Shown: piece by piece, positions 10,258 through 22,400 of the stretch
Numbering within the stretch: the first letter of the stretch is position 1
Layout of the letters: every line of letters begins with the position of its first letter
Assembly (NCBI GenBank): GCA_958299035.1
Contig: CATQJL010000223.1
Coordinates: 6,313,753-6,377,752, forward strand
Source of the DNA: Cylicocyclus nassatus
Taxonomy: Eukaryota; Nematoda; Chromadorea; Rhabditida; Strongylidae
Length of the DNA: 64,000 nucleotides
Direction: 5' to 3'
Made by a program: the position numbers and the translations under genes
Notes under the pieces: model-generated
What the model was told of the DNA's origin: nothing
Database searches by the model: none
Seen by the model: only the letters and a program-made list of their open reading frames with translations

Positions 10258-10620
10258 GACCTTGTTGATTGAGAGGTTTTTGAAAATTTTTTGGAGAAAA
10301 CTGGATCAAAGAAAGAGAAAAAAATACGTGCTAAAGAGAAAAAGTTTTCACACAGTTAGAGAGGGCACACAATGTGACAAATATAAATTGGGGGAAAAAG
10401 CAAGTAATCAAAGAGATTCAGAGGTGATGGAGAAGACGCTGACGAAAAAAAAGGTGTTATTGATACTAAGGTAGGAGATAGAGGATAATTTTGCTTAGCA
10501 AAATTCAGGGGAAATCAAGAGAATACCGGAAAACTAGAAAAAATCCGAGAAAAGCGGAAGTGAGCGAAAATATTCAAGATTCAAAGGAGGCAGTGAAAAA
10601 GCAGCCGCTCGCGACGAGTG

Positions 10621-12400
10621 ACGAGCAGTGAGATTCATGTTTTGGGATAAAAATTATTGCTTTCGTTTTTTGTTGATGCAATGAATTAGGAGCACAGATC
10701 TTCATAAAGTCAATTTTTTGATTTATTATTTTTTTAATTCTAAATTTTTTTTCAATTTGTACCTAAATAAGGCACAAATTAGAGCTCTTCATACCACGTT
10801 TTTTACCTTTTCTTTCTTCCCCCCCCCCCCCAGGCTCACATACCCCCTTCACCTTGGAAGGTCGGAAACAGCCGAGACCCCCTTCACCTAGGGAGAGCCC
10901 GGCTCCCCTTATCGCACCTATGATCCCCTGTCAATACTGAAAAGTTAGGCAAAATCAAACCAGCTGTTCGCGTTGGCCTACTCAAGAATAATGGGGTGAG
11001 ACAGAAATAGGGTCCGACAAATGTTTTCAGGTATATAATAAGCATTTCAAGCGCGGATATGCGCGATATCTCCACAAAGTCATATGCAGGAGGGCGGAGT
11101 GCAGGAGGAACCAGAGCTCTTGACCCCTGTATCCAAGAGGAAAAGGGGAGGAGCTGGCTGCGTGCCAAGAAGGATCTGGCAACCATCCAAGCTCCGCCCC
11201 CGCGCTGAGCCTCGGTTTTGCCTTTTTTGCTCAGGAATTCGCGGAAGGAAAAGTCTAGTTCAAAAGACTTGGAGTGGAGATACAGAGAAGGGGAAAACAA
11301 ATTTGTGACCAGTTTTGAAAGGCGAATCTTTTAAATGGACTTTTGTATGAATTCACATCAATGCAATTCATCATTTTAAAGATTGGAATTGATGAAAAAT
11401 TTTTTAGAGAGATAAAAGCTTCGGAATTTTTCATGAACTCCTTCCTATAAATGGCTTCGCAAAAAACTTACTCTATATTCTGCATTTTATTCTCCTGAGC
11501 TAATTTTCTCAACCTTTTACGATAGTCACTGCGTTAGTTGCATTTGAGCCAATCGATAGCCGATTATTTGACCTTTGCAGGATCAAGCAAGTCGTCTGAT
11601 GAGCCAAGAAAGTCACAATTCAAATGAAGACTTTATTCTTTGTTAAGTCCAAAGTATTTTACTTGGGGGGGGGGGGGGAAGGGGAGGGGAAGGATGAGAA
11701 AAATTCGCGAAAAAGCCGTTGAAAAGTCGTGTTTCAAGAGGTGAACTTGCGAAAGTAGATGACAAATTATTCATCAGAAAGTTTCGAGTTGCAAAAAGTT
11801 GAAAAAAGCAGATAAAGTCACCAAAACTTGTCTGTTATAACAGTTATAGTAGTTTACATTGGTTTCGCCCCATTTGATATTGTCCCACTTCTCTAATCCT
11901 ATGCCTCGACAACTGCCAGCGGGGTAAAATTTTCCAGGTTTGGTTCGCACTTCAAATCTGAGCTGTGAAGCTTTACTGAGCCTCCTCTCAGGCATAAGAT
12001 GTTTGCATTTGCATTTTACGTCCTTCTTGGATCTGAGTATCCAGAATTTCTTAGTCTCTTTGTTAAAGTTATTATTAGAACCACTCTGAAACTTCGTTTT
12101 CGGCTTATGTCCCCCTGCTTTGAATCAATCTTTTTTCTGGTCATTTTCTAGGCTTCGTATCATCATTTTGATTCTGAACAAAAATTTAAAACATTTTAAT
12201 GGTAGTGGTGTTCCATATAGTGACTCTTAGAAAGATGGTTACTCTATTTATATATTAGGTTTATGACATGATACTATTTTTGTTATCATCCGGTACCTGA
12301 AAACCTGTTTGAGAATCTTTACTGTCCATTTTTTAAGTTCCAATTCATAGTTTAACCTCTTAATCCATCAGATTTGATGAATATCTGGTAGTCCATCCAC
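10621..12400. other. Intergenic, low-complexity and repeat debris
   Basis: No gene was recognised. Homopolymer tracts of C (10821-10832) and G (around 11668-11680) are present. The block at about 11084-11200 is similar in reverse complement to 12430-12540, both translating to a shared RALVPPA string, so an interspersed repeat occurs here twice in opposite orientations. Confidence 0.4.
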
Positions 12401-12913
12401 CATTCTTGCTCAACACACAATGGGAGCATCCCGGGCGGAGCGTGGGCGGACCCTCCTCTGCCTTCCCCATTCCCCTTTGGATACGGGCGGCAAGGGCTTT
12501 GGTTCCTCCTGCACCACCTCCCGCAGGAGAGTTCCCGGCGCAACGCTTAGCATTTGCAGCCGCTGAGGACGTCGGCTCCCCGAAGGGGAGGGATGTTCGA
12601 TGGCGCAGATCACCCACCTACCGATCTTCGGTGGCGGGAAAAGAGAGGCTGTTTGACCTTTCAGCAGAGTATAAATACTGCTAGACAGAGGGATCAGTCA
12701 GAGCGCGAAGAGTACGGTTTCGGGAGTTTAGACGAGCCATCGAAGAGAGGCGGACCTCTCCCTTAGTTAGTGATAGCCTAGGGAATCCTGCTGTGAGGGC
12801 AAATCGGGTTGAAGCCCCGTTATTGTACATAGTTACACTCGTTGTAGTTCTTGTTCCTGTTAATTTGTCCATTAGGATAAAGGAGGAATATTTCTGGTAC
12901 ATAAAAACTAGTA

Positions 12914-13127
12914 CAGTCGAGTAGATTTTCCGCTTGATATAGTGTGCTTGCACAGAAGGTGAAATGCAGTGAAACTTGCGCGTGAACAAATAGCTTCGAC
13001 TGCGACGCCGGCCAATTGCGCGCGCCAAATGCCGGCAGTACTGGCGTGGCTATTTATTCACGCGCAAATTTCACCGCATTTCCTTCTGTGCAAGCAAACC
13101 ATATCAAACGAAAAATCTACTCGACTT
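12914..13127. mobile_element. Palindromic foldback MITE, family CAGTCGAGTAG
   Basis: About 214 bp that folds on itself almost completely: CAGTCGAGTAGATTTTCCGC at the left and the reverse complement of CAGTCGAGTAG at the right. The inner arms carry TTGCGCGTGAA and GAAATGCGGTGAAA-type sequence. A second copy forms the left end of the larger element at 55322-56510. Confidence 0.8.
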
Positions 13128-13133
13128 TACTTT

Positions 13134-13328
13134 ATTCGTAATCAGCATGCCCTCACCTCCCCCCTCCCAGTCCCTTAGCTCAAGCTTCGCAAAAGATCGA
13201 TAAAATCGACATCGATCGATACGCCGAAGTGTATGTCAACGTTTAGTCCAGATCAATTCAGAAATAAAAATTTGTATTTGGAACGTACGTACATACGACA
13301 GACAGACATCCAGCTTTATATATAAGAT
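13134..13328 (-). mobile_element. Degraded Helitron-like fragment
   Basis: This fragment has one ATCGATAAAATCGA repeat unit, then a decayed copy of the conserved GAAGTGTATGT region, a short CAGA run and the TTATATATAAGA end followed by T. The 3' CTAG end is missing. It lies just downstream of the stop of cyclase gene A. Confidence 0.6.
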
Positions 13329-13445
13329 ATATTTAGGCTGTAACACAGCTGGAACTTTACTCCAAACCAATGCAGATGATTTCTAGGTTTGGTTGTCAAC
13401 TGATTAACGGTTTTTTACCGATAAAAAAAGAAATCAAGTAATGAA

Positions 13446-16400
13446 TCACGAAATGCTGCACGCTGCAGACGTGTCTGCTGCTGGCAACGGATGAACAATG
13501 CTGTGCTGATTCTTTGCGAAATCCGCGCCTGTCTCCAGCTCTTCATATCCTTCAATGGTGTTCTTGTGAATATCTGCAACTTTGTAGCAATTAAAGAATG
13601 CAATCATTATGTTCAATGTCCTGCACAGCATTTCAGCACTATTGCAGGGTGCCTACTCTAAATTTGAAATTTTACGACTAGCAAAAATTTTAGGGAAATT
13701 AACTGATATCTCAAATTTACGATGTGTAAGGGGAGGGTAATTCCATAAAATAATTCTCTCGCGAGATATCAACCCTGAAATACATTTTCCTCTTCCCCTC
13801 CCCCACACTTTTACATAGTTCATTCTTAAAATCGTGACGACGAGTTTGACTGCGGTATTTGCGCATACAGGGGCATAAAACACCCATACAAACAGGGATA
13901 AACTCAACGCCCAGCTCAGTTACTTCCAGTGTCTGCGTAGTATCATACGTAAGCAGAAAAACTATTCGAGTAGAGAGAAACCAAGAGATGAAAGTGCATG
14001 CGTGTCGCGCGCGGTCGCGCCATCGTCACGAGTTTTCGAATGCCCTATAGATCGTCTAATCATAAATTGTTATAGGCTGTAGCACAACGAAGGCGCAATT
14101 TTATAAGGGAGCAAATGTGGCTTTACCAGCCACAGGGCGCATAGGCGCTGGATTTAGATACTACGGTGAAGATACGGCGCGCTGCGTTCGCGGCCGCTCA
14201 ACTAATGCTGCTCCTGCGCCTTCGTCATGCAGTAGCCTCCAGAATACTTGTGATATTGATCAATACGCTCTGATTTTATTACAAACACAGTTCTAAGTAC
14301 ACTTACTTCGTTCTCTGCCCACTATTTCCCATACACTCTTCTTCGCGCTCCTCAGCAATACGTAGGTGTCCAGCGAAGCCTAAAAGTCTTCTTCATGACA
14401 TTGTTGACGGCGAATGGATAAACAATTTTTTGACAGATATACTGCTGGCCGATAGGGCTGTCCGCAAACAATCAAAAAACTATGATGCGCATCGGCATCT
14501 ATGATTCTGCTCACTTCTACTGGTTTATAGAAATTAATAATAAGAACGTCTGTTTCCTAAATGATCTCTTCCGTCTCTCCGGCAGTGCTTTGCACGCGCC
14601 ATCTGGACTTACCGGTCTTGAATATTATCGCATACCCTGTGGAAGCAGCAGGGCCACGAGTGTGGCAGAATGTCAAGCTAAAAATCGTTTCAAGGAAAAA
14701 ACAAAGGGAATATTGAAAATATACGTTTACAGGTGTATACACTCCCTCATCAAGTTCCTACACGACCGACGTTCAAAAACTCGCTCAATTCGCACATCAC
14801 TTTTGAAAATTCCAACTTTTTCTACTGAGTAGTGATTGATTGCCTCTTTTACAACGCATGCATAACGACATGACTACGAAATTGGAGCATAAACGGACAA
14901 GAGCTAGGAGAAGCATAGTGCAAAGTATACTAGGTCGTGTGAAAAGTTCGTTAGCTTTTCTTGGTTTGTTCTTCCCTCGATATTTCGTAGAGCATTTAGT
15001 AAAATGTTTGTATGTGTTTGGAAGCTCCAAGTCAGCTTTACCAAACCGCTCGCATAATTTTCTTAATTCATAAAAAGCCAAAGAAAATATTTGACCATAA
15101 ACCGAAAATCCGAGAAGGCGAAGATTCTATTATTCGATAATTATGTTACGCTGCATCCGAGTTGGAACGTTTGAAGACACAGCTCGAAAAGTTGCGACGT
15201 ATGTGGACAGAATGCTGTAGCGCAAGATACCTAGGGTGCTGAAATGCCTTAAAAATTCATACTGCAACCTTAAGATGTGTCTATTTTTCGTTGGGCATAT
15301 GAGAGGGCACCTTGAAGAGAGGATGGTCGCCGACCAATCCAGAAATTGACAGACTAGGTGGCTTGTGGTCGCCAAACATCGAATATATGGGTTAATTACT
15401 CCAAAACTCAATTTGAGAGACACCAACGCCGCTGCGGGAAACCTTGTTCCGACAACTTTTGCAGAATGGCATTAAAAGATCGATGGAAGGAATTGAGCAA
15501 GCACAAAAAGTGGGAGTAAGCGCATTTTTTAAAATAAATCTTATCAATGCGTAGCGGAAAAACGAAGGGAGGAAAAAGATGTCAAAATATATATTTTCGC
15601 CTTTTTGAATTTTTCGGTGGGTGAGGGAACTTAGAAACCCGAGCCTAATTAGCTCGATTTGGGGAGTGCCTGCAGGTTATAGTCATGCTCGCTGTCTCTG
15701 ATTACTCACTAGGACATAGCAACAATCTAAGACCCGCCCCATGAGAGCCTGTTTGGAACTTCGCCAAGGAATGCTGAAAATCTCAATTGAATTTTAGGGC
15801 TGGCTCCAAGCCAAAAACCTTCAAAGTGATCGTAAGAAGGTGAAATTAGGCTCAAACGAAAGAGAAAAACCGTGCCATCATCATAAAGTATCCACTGAAT
15901 TTAAACTGATTGAGCACAACATTTTCTTGGTTCAAAACTTTATTTAAGTGTTAAATTACTGAGAAATTATTCAAAAAACCGTCAAGTTTTTCAAAAAAAA
16001 TTTATTTGAGTGCTAAATTCTAGCAAAAGACTAGAATATCATTCGAGAAATGACAGTTTAAAAACTTCCCAAGATTGATGTTTATTGAAATGCTGAAATT
16101 TAGGCGAAAGACTAGAAAATCAGTTGCGAAACGACAATTTATAAAATTCTCAAAAATAAAAGTTTGTTTATGTGCGGAAGTCTGGGCAAAAGATTAGAAT
16201 ATCAAAAAATGACAAATCAAGAACCTCTCAGTAATAGTTTTTTTTGAGTGCTGAACTGCTGATAAATGGTTTTCACCCTTTATGCTACTATTTATAAGGA
16301 AAATTTCGCCTCAAACTGTTATTGCAACCTTTCCTTGCGTAGGTTGAGGTCATTGCTTCCAGCATCTTAGCAGGATGTTCTTCGCACATCAGAATCGTCT

Positions 16401-19400
16401 GTCGTTGACAGACTCAGCAATATCATTAGTGAAGTTTTTGAACTATCATTTCTTGATATTCTAATCTTTTGCCCAGACTTTCGCACATAAACAAACTTTT
16501 ATTTTGAAATTTTATAACCTGTCGTTTCGCAATTGATTTTCTAGTCTTTCGCCTAAATTTCAGCATTTAAATAAACATCAATCTTGGGAAGTTTTTGAAC
16601 TGTCATTTCTCGAATGATATTCTAGTCTTTTGCTAGAATTTAGCACTCAAATAAATTTTTTTTGAAAAACTTGACGGTTTTTTGAATAATTTCTCAGTAA
16701 TTTAACACTTAAATAAAGTTTTGAACCAAGAAAATGTTGTGCTCAATCAGTTTAAATTCAGTGGATACTTTATGATGATGGCACGGTTTTTCTCTTTCGT
16801 TTGAGCCTAATTTCACCTTCTTACGATCACTTTGAAGGTTTTTGGCTTGGAGCCAGCCCTGAAATTCAATTGAGATTTTCAGCATTTCTTGGCTAGGTTC
16901 CAAACAGGCTCTCGGGGCGGGGCTTAGATTGTTGCTATGCCCTAGTGAGTAATCAGAGACAGCGAGCATGACTGTAACCTGCAGGCACTCCCCAAATCGA
17001 GCTAATTAGGCTCGGGTTCCTAAGTTCCGTCCCCCTTTTTCGGTATGTAGTCGAATTTTTATTCAATCTCTCATGACTGAAAAAAACAATGATAGTACTT
17101 GGAAGAGCAAGCCTAGAGCTTTTAAACGCATACAAGCATTTTATGCTTTATGAATTTTGAGAAAAATTACGACAAAAAAGCGAACGAACTTATTACACAA
17201 CCTAATATTATGGAAAAATTATGTGAATGAAGGTCGTGGCAAACTTCTTTTCCGAAAATTTCCCACCACCATAAAATGAAAAAAATGGCTCGTTCGCAAC
17301 GTACAAATGACGATATGACACGAAATTTGTTGTGTAAACGCGAAGTGGGATTGAGGAACAAAGTAGGAAAAAATGTAGGAAACTTATGTGAATAAAAACC
17401 TCCAACTTTTCTCCAAATAGGTGGGTATCTGCCCGCCTAATGCCCACCTGAGGTTGTCAAAACTTCCATTTTTTCTTTTTCAAAATTCCTACAAAAATCT
17501 GATTCACACCTAAAGTTTACTATACAGTAACATCTTGGTTTCGAAGCTCCTCCTCTCCTCCATAGTTTCCGAAATAGCAACGACGCCGTCCTCTTGAGGA
17601 AGAAAGCACGCTACACTTGAATAGTTAACGCCATCAAGTAGAAAATTGTAATTTAGCAAGGGGCTATGGCGAAATTGTTTCACAACTGTCTATTTGCCAC
17701 TCTCGTGCCGGACCCTGTGAAGCAGTAGTGCTGAGGTTTGGTGTCCATCCGGCAATAAAAATCGCGCCTCTTGACATACGAGGGTGGCGTATAGGAGCCA
17801 GAGTTGCAAATACTCACCTTGCCCTTGAAGCGCAGCTTTCCTTGTGGAGTAAATTCGAATCTTCCAGTCTGCATAGCGCAGGAATAGGTCTGTAAAGATC
17901 TCATAAAACATGCACTACTTTCGATGAGTAATCACCTTTTCACTGCAAAGGATTTTACCGGGTATGCCGTATGTAAGTAGAGCAGACTCCAAATGCATTG
18001 TTTCGCCAAACACGCAGAACCTGGCGCAATAATTGCGTTAGGCAAAATTGTATAGGTTGCTGCATGACGAATGCGCAATATTTTTGGGCGCGAACGCGGT
18101 TTTATTAGCTGCGAAGCGCATAAGGCGCAGAACCTACAACGGTGAAGATACGCGCGCGTCGCGTTCGCGCCCGCTCAACCAATATTGCCTTTGCGCCTTC
18201 GTCCTGCAACAGTCTTTACGCTACGAGAGCATTTGGAGGAGAACCAATAGAGGAACTACGGGTCTTGTCGTTATCCAAGCTAACTGTCTTGGCAAAAATC
18301 CGAAAAGACTTGGCAAAAAAAGCAGGAGAAACACAACAGAGCACACAGCCCTTCCCCGAGAGGCGTGCAAGTGTTCCAGGGCAGCTGCCTAGTATCGGAA
18401 ACCGCTATAGCTAGCGCCAACGCCTTAGCTGATTGCCACAGGAGTATGTATACCGATTGGCATCTATTATACTACTGATAATTTACAAACGAGATAGGGA
18501 AATATGCGAGAATGAAATACAGGGCGTTTATTGATATAGTTATTTTTTGGTAAAATATAGCTGTTGTACAAAATAGTAGCGCCTGATTAATGCACTTCTG
18601 ACAAAAACTCAGAAAAGCATAGAAGTGATTATTGTTTTTTAAGTACCAAAAACACACAAATCTACAATTCTGTAGTACAGAAAAAGTCTGAAATGATTGA
18701 TTGCTAAGTGCTTCAGATTTATGGTGACCTAAGGTTGGGAATGCTCCAGTTCTCAGTAAAGTGGAGTGTCAAAGATAAAAATTGTCTAAGTCAATCAGAT
18801 AACTGTAATATTTGCTGGTGTATCCGCTGCTTGGCTGGTTTACCACTGAGTTTTTACTTCAGACTTATCTAAAGCAAAACATGATTGGCAATCAATTATT
18901 GCGTATCTTTTAGAGATTTATTGCAAAATAAATCCAAATCACTGCTTTTCTAGATTTTTTTGTGAGTTTGTGTCCTGATCATGTACTTATCTCAAACGTA
19001 AATCCAATTTTTATAGTCTATATTACTCTCTTATATCTCTCTATTTCATTCTTAAATTCATCAGTAACAAGCTACAAATTTTCTGCGTTGCTGACTGATA
19101 TACTTTTTGTCGCAATCGCGTAAACTTCAAGGCATTTTGGGCACCTTAGCGCGAGGCTGCCTTATAGTAAGTTCCAACTCAGTGTAGGCGGAAACTGGAC
19201 TGATGGGAGTCCGCTTCGCAACGAATCGCGCCGCTTTGCAGTCTGCGTCTCTTCATTCGAATCTAACTCTTTGAGCCAGTGGCGGTGCGGATGCGCTGCT
19301 CCACTTGTAATGTTCGCCTACTCCAGGTTGAAAAAGACTGTGGAAACCCTTTGGCAAGAGGTTTTGAACGACGATGACGCGCTTACGGTAGCTCAGCTCA

Positions 19401-22400
19401 GGGTCCAGCACGAAGTGGCATAGAAGGGAATTCAAAAAAAGTCCCCCTTGACATTGCAGACAAATTACGAGATCCCCTCTGTAGTATTTGTAGAAGCTCT
19501 TCCAATAATCTGCAACGAAAAAAGGGGATCAAAGTGAAGAAAAGAACAAGATAAGAGAAAGATCCAAAAGCGAAATGCGGAAAAAGGTTATTTCCATATC
19601 ATCAAGAGCCGTAAAAGCTTAGGAGACGAAACTTGTAAGGTGAGCACTCATAGGTAGATCTTGATAATGAGAATAGCTTTATGTAAAAAAAATTTGGAAT
19701 TTATGTGAGGAAGGGGAAGAATTTTAAAGATTCGTGACTTTGTGTGGTCCTGCGCAACCTCAGGGTGCTCCTAGGTTGCGTGGGAGCAATGTAATACCGA
19801 AAAACACCTGAAACTCTCCTCCTCCACATAATTTTTTTATAATTTTTCATATTTTCCTTTCGATTATCGCCGCGGATGTACACACCAAATTTGGTGGCTC
19901 AATATTGCTTACTCCTTGTAAAAACCGATTGTTTACATTTATATGCGTAAAGATTGTGTCTTGACACGTGAAATCGTGTGCACACAGATTTGTGCACTAG
20001 TCGCGTCGTAACGTGTTGATTTACCTGTAACTGGTGAGATTACGTTAAACCTTCAAGTCGGGCTTGCTAAGAGTTAGAGTTGTGCTTTCTAATATATCGT
20101 CAGGTTTCGGAGTGGAAACTACGAGTTCGCTTTACGTTCCCAACGAAAAACGACATCTAGCGTAAAAGCGCGCCCTCTGCTGAGCCCTGGCCCAACTGTG
20201 GCATTGGCGCCAGCTCTGGTGGCTGGCTGCGTAACCAAGCGGCTGTCTGGAAACACTCGTACACATTCCCCTTGCCCCATAACCTTGAGGTCTGTATTGG
20301 GCAGATTTGAACTTACTATTCAAAGGCTCATTCACTACTCCTACAAAGAACCAGAGGCCAGTAGCTTTTGATCAGAATGACTACACATCCTGTTTCGAAC
20401 CTGACCGGCGCACACATCATCTGTCTCACCATAAAGTTCTCAAAGTTCTCAGACTTTACACAGGAGTTAATTTTCAGGCCACAATACTTTAGTCATGCAA
20501 AGAAACACAGTCAACATTTTCTTATTCTCTCATTGAAAAATAGTCATTTGGATATTAAATACTTACTATTTTTGTTTACTACTTCTTCGACACAATATCT
20601 TTCTTTGAAGTGAACAATGAAAAAGTACTTGGGTGTTTCCGAAGCGATCACGCCGGCCACCAGTGGTCCCGAATGTATAGCAATTCGGACTTGGATGGGT
20701 TTCTTGCTAACGGGTTCGAGCACCGATCGTGCTTCCCACAGCATACCTGCATTGAAATATACACCTAATACAATATTGAATTATTAGGTTGGAAAGAAAA
20801 GAATGTCGTTTTTCATAGCAAAGCAAAAAAATGTGAGGGGTACCACTCGATGGAGCAAAGTGAGCTCTAGAAGATGACTCTTGTATGTTGGTGTGAGTCG
20901 TGAATCACGCAAAGTTGCAAGCCAAAATATTAGGCCGGCCGAAAGTTCGCGCTGTTTTTCAGACCCATGCTTGAAACACTTAAAATAAAGGTAGACAAAC
21001 GCTATAAGCAACACCCGATGCAAAATTTCTTCCTCTTTCTAATGGTCACATTTTTGTACAGATTACCTCAATGTCCGCTCAATAATCTGCAGGGACCTAC
21101 AACCCATGATTTTCACCCATCTTCAGTTAGACTATTTTTTGAAATTTCCATTTTCAACTTCTGGACTAGCTTTGTTAACAGTTGGGTAGAATATACAAAA
21201 TGCAATACAATATATTTTTCTGGCATCTCTAGCTGGTTTCTTAAAATTTTTGAAAATATTTTTCTGTTGCTATCAAATTCCATCTTTGGATATCTCAGTC
21301 CTCACAGAACAATGAACGACTAGCAAACAAGGTGTCATTCTATGCAGCTTTTTCTCTCTTTCTGATAGGCTTCTTTTCTTCTTGATTCCTGATTTGTATA
21401 ATATTTGAGGATAAAATCATCACAAGTTTTGTTTTCAGACGCGTCCCAGGCTGTACCTAGAAAATTCGGAATTCAATATTTCGAACCGCTAAACGCTCAC
21501 TTGCTTGCGAAGATCAGTGCTAACTCATAATCCGTTTTTAGAAACTTCTAATTTCGAAAATTTTCAGTGTTTAAAGCGGTTGTGTATTTCGCGACTTCGT
21601 AGAGGTAAGGGCTTTTGCAAAAATTATTTTGAAAAATACTGAAGAGTTAGTTGATAAAACCGAAATAGTTCATTGTATTGCTTTTTGTTTATTCCATGTA
21701 ACTGTTATAAAAGCTAGTCCAAAAGTTGCAAATGGAATTCTTAGAAAATAGCCAAACTAAAGGTGGGTGAAAATCATGTGTAGGAGATTCCTGCCCATTA
21801 CTGAGCGGACATTGAGGTATTCTGAACAAAAACATAACCGTTAAAAAGAGGAAAGAATTATGCATCGGATACTGCTCAAAGCGTTTGTCTGTCTTCATTT
21901 CAAGTGGTTTGAGCATGGGTCTGAAAAACAGCCGAATTTTCGGACCAACCTAACATAAGAGCAACTTATCATGTCGAAAATCGGATTTTTGCCCCTAAAA
22001 ATATCTACTGACTATTCACTTGCTCCCTACATGTGAGAGACACATGCTCTTAGCCATATGTAGCTTTGCCATATTTTTCTTCGTGGTGAAAAACCAAGAA
22101 GAAATTCAAAAGCGAATTGTGGCGAGCTTCGCATTCAGTGGTCCTGGGCTCCTCCCATATATACATTTACATACTACAAACCTTAACTTTAACCACAATA
22201 TTCTGGCATTGTAAACGGTTTAGTTCCTGAGAAATACGATTCAACCAAAAGAAGCGACATTCTTTTTTTTTTCAACCTAATATTAGGTCGTTCCGAAAGT
22301 AATGTCGCTTTTTTTCAATTGAACGCTACATTTCGTGGAAGCAAGGTTTCTAGGAGATCTTGATAGCATTCGATGCAGCATTTCATCCCCTTTCCAATAG

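Larger units (their letters stand above)
6232..10620 (-). mobile_element. CR1/Jockey-type non-LTR retrotransposon (LINE), near full length
   Basis: On the minus strand the order is ORF1 (10257-9580), an APE-type endonuclease (9646-8636) and a reverse transcriptase (8534-6750), followed by a roughly 500-bp 3' region. A (TAAA)n-like tail is seen on the plus strand as repeated TTTA at 6232-6252; this is my estimate of the 3' end. The 5' limit near 10.6 kb is a guess. ORF1 and ORF2 overlap by 67 bp. One missing base near 8640 separates endonuclease from reverse transcriptase. Clade assignment is by overall architecture and motif wording; phylogeny was not run. Confidence 0.8.

Noticed and set aside
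10884..11300. 138-codon minus-strand frame
   Set aside because: Part of it repeats in a plus-strand frame near 12430-12540, showing it is an interspersed repeat read in both directions; no recognised domain.
12400..12960. Possible LTR (TATAAATAC box and a later GTTCTTGTTCC stretch)
   Set aside because: No second copy, no TG...CA borders and no gag/pol in the window, so an LTR call cannot be supported.
17680..17787. Possible alternative last exon of cyclase gene A (frame ending ANRQL-stop)
   Set aside because: It is preceded by an AG but shows no similarity to the family C-terminus. Exons at 14307-14379 and 13446-13573 match gene B in length, phase and sequence ([18 protein letters not shown]), so they were used.
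20967..21323. 118-codon plus-strand frame and a similar minus-strand one at 21689-21916
   Set aside because: They are the two arms of an internal inverted repeat of a mariner-like element; the protein similarity follows from the palindrome.
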